Assembly (NCBI GenBank): GCA_913775095.1
Contig: CAJYIW010000007.1
Span: 32,001 to 96,000, forward strand
From: an uncultured Siphonobacter sp.
GTDB lineage: Bacteria > Bacteroidota > Bacteroidia > Cytophagales > Spirosomataceae
Length of the DNA: 64,000 nt
Direction: 5' to 3'
Part shown: positions 15,103-23,521 of the stretch, piece by piece
How positions within the stretch are numbered: the first letter of the stretch is position 1
Layout: every line of letters starts with the position of its first letter
Position numbers and translations under genes: made by a program
Notes under the pieces: generated by a model
The model's input: only the letters and a program-made list of their open reading frames with translations
Told to the model about the DNA's origin: nothing
The model's database searches: none

Positions 15103-16140
15103 ATGGTCAACATGGAGAATAACATTGTTCGTCAGAAAACCGTCAGGGAGGAAGACCGCGAGTTTGAGCGTGCCCTCCGACCGCTCTCTTTTGACGACTT
15201 CACGGGTCAGGATAAAGTGCTGGAAAACCTGAAAATATTTGTTCAGGCTGCCAGGCAGCGGGACGAGACGCTGGACCATGTATTGTTACATGGCCCTCCA
15301 GGGCTGGGAAAAACTACGTTATCCCATATTCTGGCCAACGAGATGGGGGCTGGTCTGAAAGCCACCACCGGACCCGTACTGGAAAAGCCTAGTGATTTGA
15401 CGGGTGTCCTGACCACGCTTCAGAAAGGAGACGTCTTGTTTATTGATGAAATTCACCGATTGAATCCCGTGGTGGAAGAGTACCTGTATTCCGCCATGGA
15501 AGATTACCGGATTGATATTCTGCTGGATAGTGGCCCTAATTCGCGGACGGTTCAGATTGGACTGAATCCTTTTACTCTGATTGGAGCTACCACCCGGGCG
15601 GGCTTATTAACCTCGCCCCTGCGGGCTCGTTTCGGCATCAACTGCCGACTCGAGTATTATGATGCGAATTTGTTATCTACCATCATCAGTCGTTCGTCGT
15701 CTATGCTGGGCACCCCGATTCAGCCGGAAGGAGCCCTGGAGCTGGCCCGCCGGAGTCGCGGTACCCCAAGGATTGCCAATAACCTGCTGCGTCGAACCCG
15801 TGATTTTGCTCAGGTGCTGGGTGATGGAACCATTACGCAACAAATCGCCGCTACTTCCCTGAAGGCTCTGGAAGTAGATGAAGGAGGACTGGATGAAATG
15901 GATAACCGTATTTTACTGGCCATTATTGAGAAATTTAAGGGCGGCCCCGTAGGACTTTCTACCATTGCTACGGCGATTGGTGATGAAGCAGAAACCATTG
16001 AAGAAGTGTATGAACCTTTTTTAATTCAGGAAGGGTATCTCATGCGAACGCCCCGGGGCAGAGAAGCTACGGAAAAAGCGTATCATCATTTAGGTTTTGA
16101 TTACCCCGCCTCTAATCATCCTTTACAAATGGTGGCTTAG
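15103..16140 (+). CDS. ruvB: Holliday junction branch migration ATPase RuvB
   Basis: A 345-residue RuvB, full length. RuvB is a hexameric AAA+ motor that drives branch migration of Holliday junctions loaded by RuvA. Seen: [12 protein letters not shown], Walker [11 protein letters not shown], Walker [11 protein letters not shown], the sensor region [19 protein letters not shown], and the winged-helix C terminus ([14 protein letters not shown]...[15 protein letters not shown]). Two starts are possible, ATG 15103 or ATG 15112 (MENNIVRQ); the short leader favours the second slightly. It lies inside the accessory-looking island, without ruvA or ruvC. It may simply be the housekeeping copy in a variable region, since only one is normally present. 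Confidence 0.93.
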   Translation: MVNMENNIVRQKTVREEDREFERALRPLSFDDFTGQDKVLENLKIFVQAARQRDETLDHVLLHGPPGLGKTTLSHILANEMGAGLKATTGPVLEKPSDLTGVLTTLQKGDVLFIDEIHRLNPVVEEYLYSAMEDYRIDILLDSGPNSRTVQIGLNPFTLIGATTRAGLLTSPLRARFGINCRLEYYDANLLSTIISRSSSMLGTPIQPEGALELARRSRGTPRIANNLLRRTRDFAQVLGDGTITQQIAATSLKALEVDEGGLDEMDNRILLAIIEKFKGGPVGLSTIATAIGDEAETIEEVYEPFLIQEGYLMRTPRGREATEKAYHHLGFDYPASNHPLQMVA

Positions 16141-16258
16141 TAGTAGAAATTGACAGAATATAGGTTGTGAAATTCAGGATTAATGAATAGAATATTCTGA
16201 TTTCAAATGAATTATATTCTAAATGGAAAAATGTTAATTAAATTAAGTAAAAACCATA

Positions 16259-16388
16259 TATATTTGTGCAGGCTCTTTTTATTATGAACTCAGCTAGAAG
16301 AGCTATTTAAAGCGGAGTTGGCGGCTTAGCTTTAATGCAATAAAATTTAAGCATCGATGTTATTAACGTCGATGCTTTTTGTTTTTCA
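16259..16388 (+). ncRNA. Candidate small RNA with own promoter and terminator
   Basis: The gap 16141-16527 holds no credible gene but has a TATATTTG promoter element (16259-16266). About 83 nt further is a strong terminator (16349-16388): AAGCATCGATGTT pairs with AACGTCGATGCTT, 13 bp with one wobble and a 3-nt loop, followed by T runs. The implied transcript runs from about 16271 to 16385. It contains a small hairpin (AGCTAGAAGAGCT) and only an 8-codon frame. A decayed gene start is the other explanation. Confidence 0.45.
16349..16388 (+). terminator. Rho-independent terminator of the candidate small RNA
   Basis: A 13-bp stem centred at 16362-16364 with a 3-nt loop and a TTTTTGTTTTT tail. 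It is 209 nt after the ruvB stop, so it could also catch ruvB read-through. Confidence 0.8.
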
Positions 16389-16527
16389 GTAATACTTATT
16401 CATTCGAAATAAGTATTAGTTATGTTGATTTATTTTACTTAGATACGCTAAATTATTTTGTATTTGAATAGCTGTAAATTATGTATATAGATCGTTAAAT
16501 TCTGCATTTAAGGAAATAATATAAGCA

Positions 16528-16776
16528 TTACGCTCTAGTTTCTTCAGGGATAGCCATAGGTAAATCTAGTAACCGGGATACCTGTAATTCTGCTGCTCTG
16601 AATTCGCTCTCAGTGCAGGGATCGCATGCTAATTTACCCAGCGTATCAGGACGCATACGCGTGCGTTCAACCAGCGGATTAAATTCATACAGACAGATGA
16701 TCTTTACTTCATCACCCTGACATTTAAAATACTGGCCGCCGCCTTTTGATTTCATAAAAATGGGTTGCTGATTCAT
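16528..16776 (-). CDS. Unknown small protein, 82 residues
   Basis: An 82-residue protein with Cys residues at YFKCQGDE, KIICLYEF and LACDPCTE, and a charged C-terminal helix. No family recognised. The Cys pattern is not a clear zinc finger. It follows the 339-residue gene on the same strand after 73 bp that include a hairpin. No promoter element was seen between them, so it may depend on read-through. Confidence 0.6.
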   Translation of the reverse strand: MNQQPIFMKSKGGGQYFKCQGDEVKIICLYEFNPLVERTRMRPDTLGKLACDPCTESEFRAAELQVSRLLDLPMAIPEETRA

Positions 16777-16816
16777 GGCTTTAGTTGTATAGGTAGTAGT
16801 GATTAATAGTATTGAG

Positions 16817-16852
16817 TAAGAAGTAAGACCTGATAAAAGGCCTTACTTCTTA
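16817..16852 (-). terminator. Hairpin at the stop codon of the 339-residue gene
   Basis: TAAGAAGTAAG (16817-16827) and CTTACTTCTTA (16842-16852) are perfect inverted repeats. Inner bases extend the stem to 15 bp with one wobble. The stop codon is part of the 5' arm on the minus strand. There is no T run, so it may only attenuate. Confidence 0.5.
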
Positions 16853-17869
16853 GGCTGCCCTGCGGTCTGCATGGGCAAATAAATAATTATCCAGTTCGGG
16901 TTTGATTCGTTCCGTAAAACGTCTGTGGACAAACCCGTTTTTCAGATAATCAGGTAAGCTTCCAATGAATTCACGGTACGCAGGAATACCCATGGCTTTT
17001 ACTACATAAGCTTCATGGATGGCATTGATATGATCGACAATATCCAGCAACGAAACGTGAAAGAGTTTAAAGTCTACATCAACGTTAACGAAACGTTCAA
17101 TTTCCCGATTGGTCGATGAAATCCGGAGACGGGAAAAGAGATCCAGATACGTGGTCAAACCCACCCGTTCGGATAACTCCTGCCAGTGATGCGAGCTGAA
17201 TTTTTCCAGAATCTTACCCGTTCGGTCACTCCGCAGAGCCAGAGCCGGATTCGCCTGTAATTTCTGCCGCAACGAACGCAGTTGCAGGGTACGGGTGGTA
17301 CGTAAAAACTGTCCAATCTGAGCCTGAGCCTCAAAGGGGCTATCAGCCAATACCAGACCCGGATTCCGTTGTCCTTTAGGCAGGCGGTGCACATGGTAAT
17401 GATCCAGTGGTCCGTCGGCGTAAAAACTCAGGTAACGGGGATAATAAGAGTTAGCAACCAGACGGCTGGCTCTCCGGCGAATATTTACTTCATCGTTCGT
17501 AAGCACTCCCTGCGTAGCCAGGAAAGCCCGCAAACCGTACCAGACGCAGTAATACGCCTGAGGGAACGTCCAGTGAAGGGCATTCGAGAGGAACGAATCA
17601 TCGCCCATAGCGGCCGTATTTCGCAGGGCGTACTCGGTATTCCACGCGTTTAACAACATGCGTTTAGTCACGTCAAGCGTAGTATCGTTCATTCGGGGAG
17701 AGAAGTTGCGAAAACGCTCCAGATCGGCGAGTTTTCCGGCGGCTTCGGTTTCCCGAATGTGGTAATGAATTCCAAAAAAGTGGTTCAGAAAAACGCGGGC
17801 CGCGATGGATTGCCGCCATTGTTCGTCGTCCTCCTGATGTATCGCTAAGGGTTGCTGATTTTCTTGCAT
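16850..17869 (-). CDS. Unknown large protein with a HEPN-like stretch, 339 residues
   Basis: I do not recognise a named family. The protein is helical and soluble, without signal peptide or membrane segments. Residues about 104-120 (QAYYCVWYGLRAFLATQG) resemble the core helix of HEPN domains (YYxxFxxxRAlL...G), followed by VNIRRRASRLVA and HVHRLPKGQRN. A proper R-x(4-6)-H ribonuclease motif is not clear. The rest has charged helical segments (LQLRSLRQKLQANPALALRS) and a basic C terminus. It is the last large gene of the island. An inverted repeat (TTTACAGA/TCTGTAAA) lies about 92 bp upstream of its start and could be an operator. Function open. Confidence 0.7.
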   Translation of the reverse strand: MQENQQPLAIHQEDDEQWRQSIAARVFLNHFFGIHYHIRETEAAGKLADLERFRNFSPRMNDTTLDVTKRMLLNAWNTEYALRNTAAMGDDSFLSNALHWTFPQAYYCVWYGLRAFLATQGVLTNDEVNIRRRASRLVANSYYPRYLSFYADGPLDHYHVHRLPKGQRNPGLVLADSPFEAQAQIGQFLRTTRTLQLRSLRQKLQANPALALRSDRTGKILEKFSSHHWQELSERVGLTTYLDLFSRLRISSTNREIERFVNVDVDFKLFHVSLLDIVDHINAIHEAYVVKAMGIPAYREFIGSLPDYLKNGFVHRRFTERIKPELDNYLFAHADRRAA

Positions 17870-17960
17870 TTTTTCAAGTAGGCTTATGGATTAATATAAC
17901 CGATACACCCCGGGTAACGTTCCCTGAATTTAAACATTTTTTATATACTTAAGTAATTGT

Positions 17961-17984
17961 TTTACAGATTTTTAACTCTGTAAA
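17961..17984. promoter_or_regulatory. Inverted repeat upstream of the 339-residue gene, possible operator
   Basis: TTTACAGA (17961-17968) and TCTGTAAA (17977-17984) form a perfect 8-bp inverted repeat with an 8-nt spacer. It lies in the gap between the ends of the island and the M23 gene. It could bind a dimeric regulator such as the island's XRE proteins. I did not find the same repeat at the other island promoters. Confidence 0.3.
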
Positions 17985-18056
17985 ATAAGGATTTAAACAG
18001 GACTGAAAATTTGCTTCGAAAGTATAGAATTTATCGAAGATTAGTAAGCTCTCGCT

Positions 18057-19370
18057 TTACTCCGAAAATGGCTGGATCCAGCCCTTCCTTCCATCCGATA
18101 AGCGAATGAATTCGTAGGAAGAGGCAATGCCAAGAATGTCTACCGGAGTCCCTGTTTTCAGGGTATCCTCCGTGACCGATTCCCAGTTCCGACGGAAGAA
18201 GACATCGGTTGAAAGCCTGCGTCGATTGAGCCGTTTTTCGGGCAATTGCATGCTGGTCGCCAGCACATAGCCGCGAACTCCATCGGGCGTGCTGACGCGG
18301 TAATAGCCTTTGGTGGAAGCCTCCACCCAAACGATACTATTCTTCGGCAAACGCTGGCGGGTAACTTTCGAGGGCGGTAAGCTGCTGAACAGGGGCGTTG
18401 CTTCGCGGGTGCGAAGGGTGTCCCCCAGGCGTTTGGTTACGGTGGCGGCTGGTAGCTGCGAAGATTCAACGAAAGCCAGCGGATTAACGGGACCCGAACT
18501 CCTACGATAAATACCAAAGTGCAGGTGTGGAGCAGTGGTAATGGCATTGCCAGTGTTCCCCACGGTTCCAAGCGTATCTCCCACCTGTACCTGCTGGCCT
18601 GACTGTACCAGTTGCTGGTCCAGGTGAGCGTAATACAGCGAAATATTCAGTCGGTCGGATGACAGACTGATTACATTTCCACCCAGATTGTTAACGCCAG
18701 CGTTGGTAATAAGACCTGATACGGCGGCCAGGAGAGGCGTTCCCCGGGGGGCACTGACGTCGATGCCTTCGTGCGAACGGGCTCCACCGTCGCGGGCCGC
18801 TCCCCAGAAACTGATGATGTGCTGGGAAGATTTTCCGGCAACCGGAAATTGTAACAGAGGCTGGGTGGTCAGGCGAAGGGAAAATTCTTTGGCGGGCTGC
18901 TCCAGGGGCACCTGAATACGTAAAACGAGCGGAATGTCTTCCGTAGTTTCATAGGTAATGATTTCATTTTTAGGACTTACATAGCCAATCCGCTGCGTTT
19001 TCCCATTTTCCTGAATTCGGAATAAATCCAGAAAATAAAGGCTGTCGGGACTGAGAAGCTGAGCTTCCAGCCTGCGGCCCGCCGGAAGTGTAAACTGGTA
19101 ACTAAACGTTCGCTGACCGCCTTCCGGAAAAACGCCGTCTTCGCGAAAGGGCAGCGAGATAATCAGGGAATCAGTCAGGGCTGATTCTCCCGCCAGCATC
19201 CAGGTCTGCACTGCATCGGTTTCGAGTAGTTTCTGCTTACGCAAGCTCCGCACGTATTCATCCCGCGGCGACTGATCCGTAAACAAAGCCTGGATGGCAG
19301 GACCGTTTTTACAACTGCTAAGGCTAAGCAGTAAAACAGAAATAAAGAAGCGATAAGCAAATGATTTCAT
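18057..19370 (-). CDS. M23-family peptidoglycan DD-metallopeptidase lipoprotein with SH3-like domains
   Basis: A 437-residue cell-wall enzyme. Seen: a lipoprotein signal (FFISVLLLSLSSCKNG), an N-terminal beta domain (about 70-190), an M23 (LytM-like) domain (about 195-305) with the zinc motifs SHEGIDV (HxxxD) and HLHFG, and two C-terminal SH3-like repeats (about 320-437, for example VWVEASTKGYYRVSTPDGVRGYV). The zinc ligands are intact, so it should cut peptidoglycan cross-bridges on the periplasmic side. It is divergent from the pectin enzyme gene and near no other cell-wall gene. Confidence 0.9.
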   Translation of the reverse strand: MKSFAYRFFISVLLLSLSSCKNGPAIQALFTDQSPRDEYVRSLRKQKLLETDAVQTWMLAGESALTDSLIISLPFREDGVFPEGGQRTFSYQFTLPAGRRLEAQLLSPDSLYFLDLFRIQENGKTQRIGYVSPKNEIITYETTEDIPLVLRIQVPLEQPAKEFSLRLTTQPLLQFPVAGKSSQHIISFWGAARDGGARSHEGIDVSAPRGTPLLAAVSGLITNAGVNNLGGNVISLSSDRLNISLYYAHLDQQLVQSGQQVQVGDTLGTVGNTGNAITTAPHLHFGIYRRSSGPVNPLAFVESSQLPAATVTKRLGDTLRTREATPLFSSLPPSKVTRQRLPKNSIVWVEASTKGYYRVSTPDGVRGYVLATSMQLPEKRLNRRRLSTDVFFRRNWESVTEDTLKTGTPVDILGIASSYEFIRLSDGRKGWIQPFSE

Positions 19371-19517
19371 GGCTAATGGAATGGGTATCAGACGGATAAA
19401 GCCAGAAAAGCCAGTGCCAGTAACGGAATTTGGGGTGAAATGTCTACGAAGTCAGAATACCTTTTACCAGGGAAAACCAGGAAGAAGTCGTCTTCATTGA
19501 AGAACCTAAGAATACCC

Positions 19518-21815
19518 ATGAAAAAACTACTGATTTTCATTCCCTTACTAGCCATTCTGGCCTTTAAACTCAAGGATAGTCCAACGCAGGTGTTTCTCAT
19601 CGGCGATTCAACCATGGCCAATAAGCCCAATCCGGCCGATCCTGAACGCGGCTGGGGCCAGCTATTACCCGAATTTCTGGACGATAAGGTAAGCGTTCAG
19701 AACCACGCCGTGAATGGTCGAAGTACCAAGAGTTTTATTAATGAAGGTCGCTGGACGAAGGTGGTAGAACAGCTGCATAAGGGCGACTGGGTGCTGATTC
19801 AGTTTGGCCATAACGACGAAAAAAGTCAGGATACTTCCCGCTATGCGGCTCCGCAAACGACGTATCGCGAAAACCTGACGCGTTTCATTAAAGAAGCCCG
19901 GGCGAAAGGAGCCCATCCGGTGCTGATTACGCCGGTCATGCGTCGGAAATTCAATGACAAAGGCCAGTTTGAGGACACGCACGGGGATTATCCGGCGGCG
20001 GTCAAAGCCGTAGCGACTGAGCAGAAAGTACCCCTGATTGATCTGCACGCCAAAAGCCGTCAGACCATTGAAAAAATGGGGGTGGAAGAATCCAAAAAGC
20101 TGTTTTTATGGTATACCAAGGGCTACTTTCCTACCCGGAAAGAGGGGGTCAAAGACGATACCCACTTCTCGGAATACGGAGCCCGCACCATGGCCATTCT
20201 GATTGCCGGGGGCATGAAAGAAGAAAAGTTAGTCCTGGCTAAACATCTGAAAAAGAGTCCCTTCGAAGAAAAGTTAGCGTATGAGTTACCGATTATTTAC
20301 CAGCCCGTTTTCCGGAAAGATACCTTCAATATTGTGGCATACGGAGCAAAAGCCGATGGTCAAACGTTGAACTCCAGGGCTATTAATCAGGCGATTAGGG
20401 CTTGTAGCGAAGCGGGTGGTGGAACGGTGCTGATTCCGGCAGGACTCTGGCTGACGGGGCCGGTGATTTTTCAGAACAACGTAAATCTGCACCTGAATCG
20501 CGGAGCAGTCCTGCAATTCAGCGAAAACAAACAGCATTACCCGCTGATCAAAACGACCTGGGAGGGGCTGGATGCCATTCGCTGTCAGGCTCCCTTGTAC
20601 GCAAAAGACGTGCATGACATCGCCATTACTGGGGAAGGGTACATTGACGGAGCGGGAGATGTCTGGCGTGCCGTGAAAAAAAGCAAGCAGACGGCCACAA
20701 ACTGGGACAAACTGGTTGCTTCGGGTGGAGTAGTGGATGGGGACATCTGGTATCCTTCCGAGCAGTTTCTGAAGGGAGCGAAATCTAAAGTAGCGGTAAG
20801 TATTGCCAATGGCTATGATATGAAAAAGTCGGAGGAAATTCGCGATTTCCTGCGTCCCAATATGTTGAGCCTGACCAACTGCCGGAATATATTACTCGAA
20901 GGGGTGACCATCCAGAATTCACCGGCCTGGTGCTTGCACCCGCTGCTTTGTCAGGATATTAGCCTTATCAACCTGACGGTTCGTAATCCCTGGTATGCTC
21001 AGAATGGGGACGGTATTGATCTGGAATCCTGCAAAAATGCTCTGATCGATGGCTGCACGTTCGACGTAGGAGATGACGGCATCTGCATCAAATCGGGCCG
21101 CGATGCCGAAGGTCGTAAGCGGGGCGTACCCACGGAAAATGTGATTACTAAAAACAGCACGGTGTTCCACGCTCACGGGGGCTTCGTGGTAGGCAGCGAA
21201 ATGTCGGGCGGGGCCCGGAATCTGTACGTGTATAACTGTAATTTTCTGGGAACGGACGTAGGACTACGTTTTAAAACGGCTCGGGGTCGCGGCGGTTTGG
21301 TAGAAGACGTATACGCCACCGATATTCAGATGACTAATATTCCCGGGGAAGCCATTGTGTTTGATATGTATTACATGGCCAAAGACCCGGTTCCTCTGAA
21401 GGGAGAAAAAACAGAATCGCTGGCCATTCAGGCCGAACCTCTGAATGAAGGAACGCCGCAATTCCGTAATTTTTATGTTCGTAATGTGGTTTGTAAAGGA
21501 GCAGAAACGGGAATTTTAGTACGCGGATTACCCGAAATGAATATTCAGGATATTCACATTGAAAACTCCGTTATTGAAAGTAATAAGGGTTTGGTTTGCA
21601 TCGAAGGGCAACGAATTACGTTGAAAAACGTGCAGTTAATTACCAAGCAAACCCCCGTTTTACAAGTGCAGGATAGTCAGCATATTACCTTCGACAACAT
21701 TGGATATAAACCATCCTCGGACCTTCTGTTGAAAGTTTCCGGAGATCGTTCCAAAGCGGTTGAATTATTACATACTGATACTTCAAAAGCCAAAAAAGTA
21801 AGAGAAGGTAAGTAA
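19518..21815 (+). CDS. Bifunctional SGNH acetylesterase and GH28 polygalacturonase
   Basis: A 765-residue exported two-enzyme fusion for pectin breakdown. It has a signal peptide (MKKLLIFIPLLAILAF). An SGNH (rhamnogalacturonan acetylesterase-like) domain spans about 22-240, with the nucleophile Ser31 in LIGDSTMA, GHND, and Asp213-His216 in DDTHFSEYG. A GH28 domain covers about 275-740, with Asn496/Asp498/Asp501 in NGDGIDLES, Asp519-Asp520 in VGDDGICIKSG and His553 in HAHGGFVVGSE. All catalytic residues are present. The esterase would remove acetyl groups that block the galacturonase. The frame extends to 19440, but the ATG at 19518 starts the signal peptide. A terminator follows, then a KdgF-like cupin and a GH43 lipoprotein. 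Confidence 0.92.
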   Translation: MKKLLIFIPLLAILAFKLKDSPTQVFLIGDSTMANKPNPADPERGWGQLLPEFLDDKVSVQNHAVNGRSTKSFINEGRWTKVVEQLHKGDWVLIQFGHNDEKSQDTSRYAAPQTTYRENLTRFIKEARAKGAHPVLITPVMRRKFNDKGQFEDTHGDYPAAVKAVATEQKVPLIDLHAKSRQTIEKMGVEESKKLFLWYTKGYFPTRKEGVKDDTHFSEYGARTMAILIAGGMKEEKLVLAKHLKKSPFEEKLAYELPIIYQPVFRKDTFNIVAYGAKADGQTLNSRAINQAIRACSEAGGGTVLIPAGLWLTGPVIFQNNVNLHLNRGAVLQFSENKQHYPLIKTTWEGLDAIRCQAPLYAKDVHDIAITGEGYIDGAGDVWRAVKKSKQTATNWDKLVASGGVVDGDIWYPSEQFLKGAKSKVAVSIANGYDMKKSEEIRDFLRPNMLSLTNCRNILLEGVTIQNSPAWCLHPLLCQDISLINLTVRNPWYAQNGDGIDLESCKNALIDGCTFDVGDDGICIKSGRDAEGRKRGVPTENVITKNSTVFHAHGGFVVGSEMSGGARNLYVYNCNFLGTDVGLRFKTARGRGGLVEDVYATDIQMTNIPGEAIVFDMYYMAKDPVPLKGEKTESLAIQAEPLNEGTPQFRNFYVRNVVCKGAETGILVRGLPEMNIQDIHIENSVIESNKGLVCIEGQRITLKNVQLITKQTPVLQVQDSQHITFDNIGYKPSSDLLLKVSGDRSKAVELLHTDTSKAKKVREGK

Positions 21816-21844
21816 GACTGTCACGCTTTCATAAGTTGATGGGA

Positions 21845-21873
21845 GAGACGCGATTCATCGCGTCTCCTTTTTT
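21845..21873 (+). terminator. Terminator after the esterase-GH28 gene; also a repeat copy
   Basis: GAGACGCGAT (21845-21854) and ATCGCGTCTC (21857-21866) form a perfect palindrome, followed by six T. Two decayed relatives of this palindrome lie at 25617-25638 and 25713-25736. Confidence 0.85.
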
Positions 21874-21933
21874 ATGGAACGGTTTATTATCCATCAGTTA
21901 TCAATACAGTCACTAACCATTAATCCTGAACGT

Positions 21934-22281
21934 ATGGCACTGGATCCGAAAGAATTACTCTTTGTAAAGGCAAACGAAGTCCCCTGGGAAACGGTGGGAG
22001 ACGGCCTTAGACGCAAGGTATTTACCTATGATGCGAATGTGATGATGACGATGGTAGCCTTTGAAATGGGGGCCATTGGAGCCATACACCAGCACCCACA
22101 CACGCAGGTGAGTTATGTGGAAAGTGGGGTGTTTGAAATTACCATTGGTGAAGAAATAAAAGTATTACATAAAGGCGATGCGTATTATATTCCACCGAAC
22201 GTTTTACACGGAGCCATCTGTCGGGAACCGGGGGTTTTAGTAGATGTCTTTACGCCGATGCGAGAAGATTTTATCAAGTAG
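21934..22281 (+). CDS. kdgF: KdgF-like cupin, unsaturated uronate linearisation
   Basis: A 115-residue single-domain cupin. The metal site motif HQHPHTQVSYVESG supplies His/His/Gln, and a later His is in NVLHGAIC; the tail VDVFTPMREDF is typical of KdgF. KdgF turns 4,5-unsaturated galacturonate from pectin or alginate into a linear ketone. This fits the neighbouring pectin enzymes. The frame begins at 21874, but that ATG directly abuts the T run of the previous terminator. The ATG at 21934 (MALDPKELLF) is therefore preferred. Other cupins share the fold, so the exact substrate is inferred. Confidence 0.75.
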   Translation: MALDPKELLFVKANEVPWETVGDGLRRKVFTYDANVMMTMVAFEMGAIGAIHQHPHTQVSYVESGVFEITIGEEIKVLHKGDAYYIPPNVLHGAICREPGVLVDVFTPMREDFIK

Positions 22282-22284
22282 GAC

Positions 22285-22309
22285 GGTGGCCTGACAGCCA
22301 CCTTTTTTT
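22285..22309 (+). terminator. Rho-independent terminator after the cupin gene
   Basis: GGTGGC (22285-22290) pairs with GCCACC (22297-22302), 6-nt loop, followed by seven T, four bases after the stop. Confidence 0.85.
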
Positions 22310-22383
22310 GTCAGGAAAAAGTACGCCAGTACTGCATAAAAATCATACATTGGTTCGCAAAACAGCTTCTAAACCCTTCCATA

Positions 22384-23463
22384 ATGAAATCCATTCTTTA
22401 CCAGTGCCGCATATACTCGCTTACTTTGGCTTTGAGTACTGCTCTGATGGCCTGCCAAACCCAGCAGAAATCCAGTGAAACTGATCAGGATTCCACCAAA
22501 GCCTTACCCAAGCCTTTACTTACCGACCTCTATACGGCAGATCCATCGGCTCATGTGTTTGAGGATAAAATTTACATTTATCCCTCGCATGACATCGAAA
22601 CCGGAGCTAAATCGGATGAGGATGGCGGACACTTTGGAATGAAAGATTACCACATTCTTTCCATGGACAGTGTGGGAGGAACCGTAACCGATCACGGCGT
22701 AGCTCTGGACCTTAAAGACATTCCCTGGGCGGGGCGGCAGTTGTGGGCACCCGATGCCGCCTTTGCCAATGGAAAGTATTATTTATACTTCCCGGCCAAG
22801 GATAAGCAGGATATTTTCCGGATTGGAGTGGCCACGAGTGCTTCGCCCAGCGGGCCATTCAGGCCCGAGGCTCAGCCCATCGAGGGCACTTATAGTATAG
22901 ATCCTGCCGTTTTTACGGACGATGACGGCCAGACGTACCTGTATTTTGGGGGCATCTGGGGTGGGCAGCTGCAACGCTGGCGTTCAGGCAAATACGATGT
23001 GAAGGGTACGGAACCGGGGAAAGATGAAGCCGCTTTGAGTCCGAAAGTAGGCCGTCTGACGAAAGACCTTCTGAAGCTGGCCGAGCCCGTGCGGGATGCT
23101 CAGATTCTGGACGAAGCCGGAAAGCCTTTGAAAGTAGGTGATCACCAGCGGCGTTTCTTTGAGGGCGTCTGGATGCACAAATACAAGGGTCAGTATTACC
23201 TGAGTTACTCCACCGGAGACACGCACCTGCTGGCCTACGCCGTGAGTTCTTCACCGTATGGACCCTTTACTTATAAAGGCACCTTTATGAATCCGGTCAA
23301 AGGCTGGACGACCCATCATTCCATAGTTGAGTTCAAAGGCAAATGGTATCTCTTTTATCACGACACGGAGTTATCCGGTAAAACGCATTTACGGAATGTA
23401 AAAGTCCGGGAAATCAGACATACCGACGAGGGCGGCCTGGAAATGATTGAACCATACCAGTAA
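22384..23463 (+). CDS. Glycoside hydrolase family 43 lipoprotein
   Basis: A 359-residue GH43 enzyme (beta-xylosidase/alpha-arabinofuranosidase type) with a lipoprotein signal peptide (LALSTALMACQTQ) that would anchor it to a membrane. The five-bladed propeller residues are seen: Asp in YTADPSAHVF (base), Asp in YSIDPAVFTD (pKa modulator) and Glu in RRFFEGVWMHKY (acid). Aromatic repeats such as GKYYLYFPA and GKWYLFYHD mark the blades. It probably removes arabinose or xylose side chains from plant polymers, which fits the pectin enzymes upstream. The exact sugar cannot be read. It ends at a palindromic terminator shared with the convergent TlpA-like gene. Confidence 0.9.
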   Translation: MKSILYQCRIYSLTLALSTALMACQTQQKSSETDQDSTKALPKPLLTDLYTADPSAHVFEDKIYIYPSHDIETGAKSDEDGGHFGMKDYHILSMDSVGGTVTDHGVALDLKDIPWAGRQLWAPDAAFANGKYYLYFPAKDKQDIFRIGVATSASPSGPFRPEAQPIEGTYSIDPAVFTDDDGQTYLYFGGIWGGQLQRWRSGKYDVKGTEPGKDEAALSPKVGRLTKDLLKLAEPVRDAQILDEAGKPLKVGDHQRRFFEGVWMHKYKGQYYLSYSTGDTHLLAYAVSSSPYGPFTYKGTFMNPVKGWTTHHSIVEFKGKWYLFYHDTELSGKTHLRNVKVREIRHTDEGGLEMIEPYQ

Positions 23464-23464
23464 T

Positions 23465-23502
23465 AAAAAAGGGTTACGAAAACAGATTCGTAACCCTTTT
23501 TT
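23465..23502. terminator. Palindromic bidirectional terminator
   Basis: AAAAAAGGGTTACGAA (23465-23480) pairs perfectly with TTCGTAACCCTTTTTT (23487-23502), 16 bp with a 6-nt loop. It serves the GH43 gene and the convergent thioredoxin gene. Confidence 0.9.
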
Positions 23503-23521
23503 AATTAATGAATCAGGTCCG

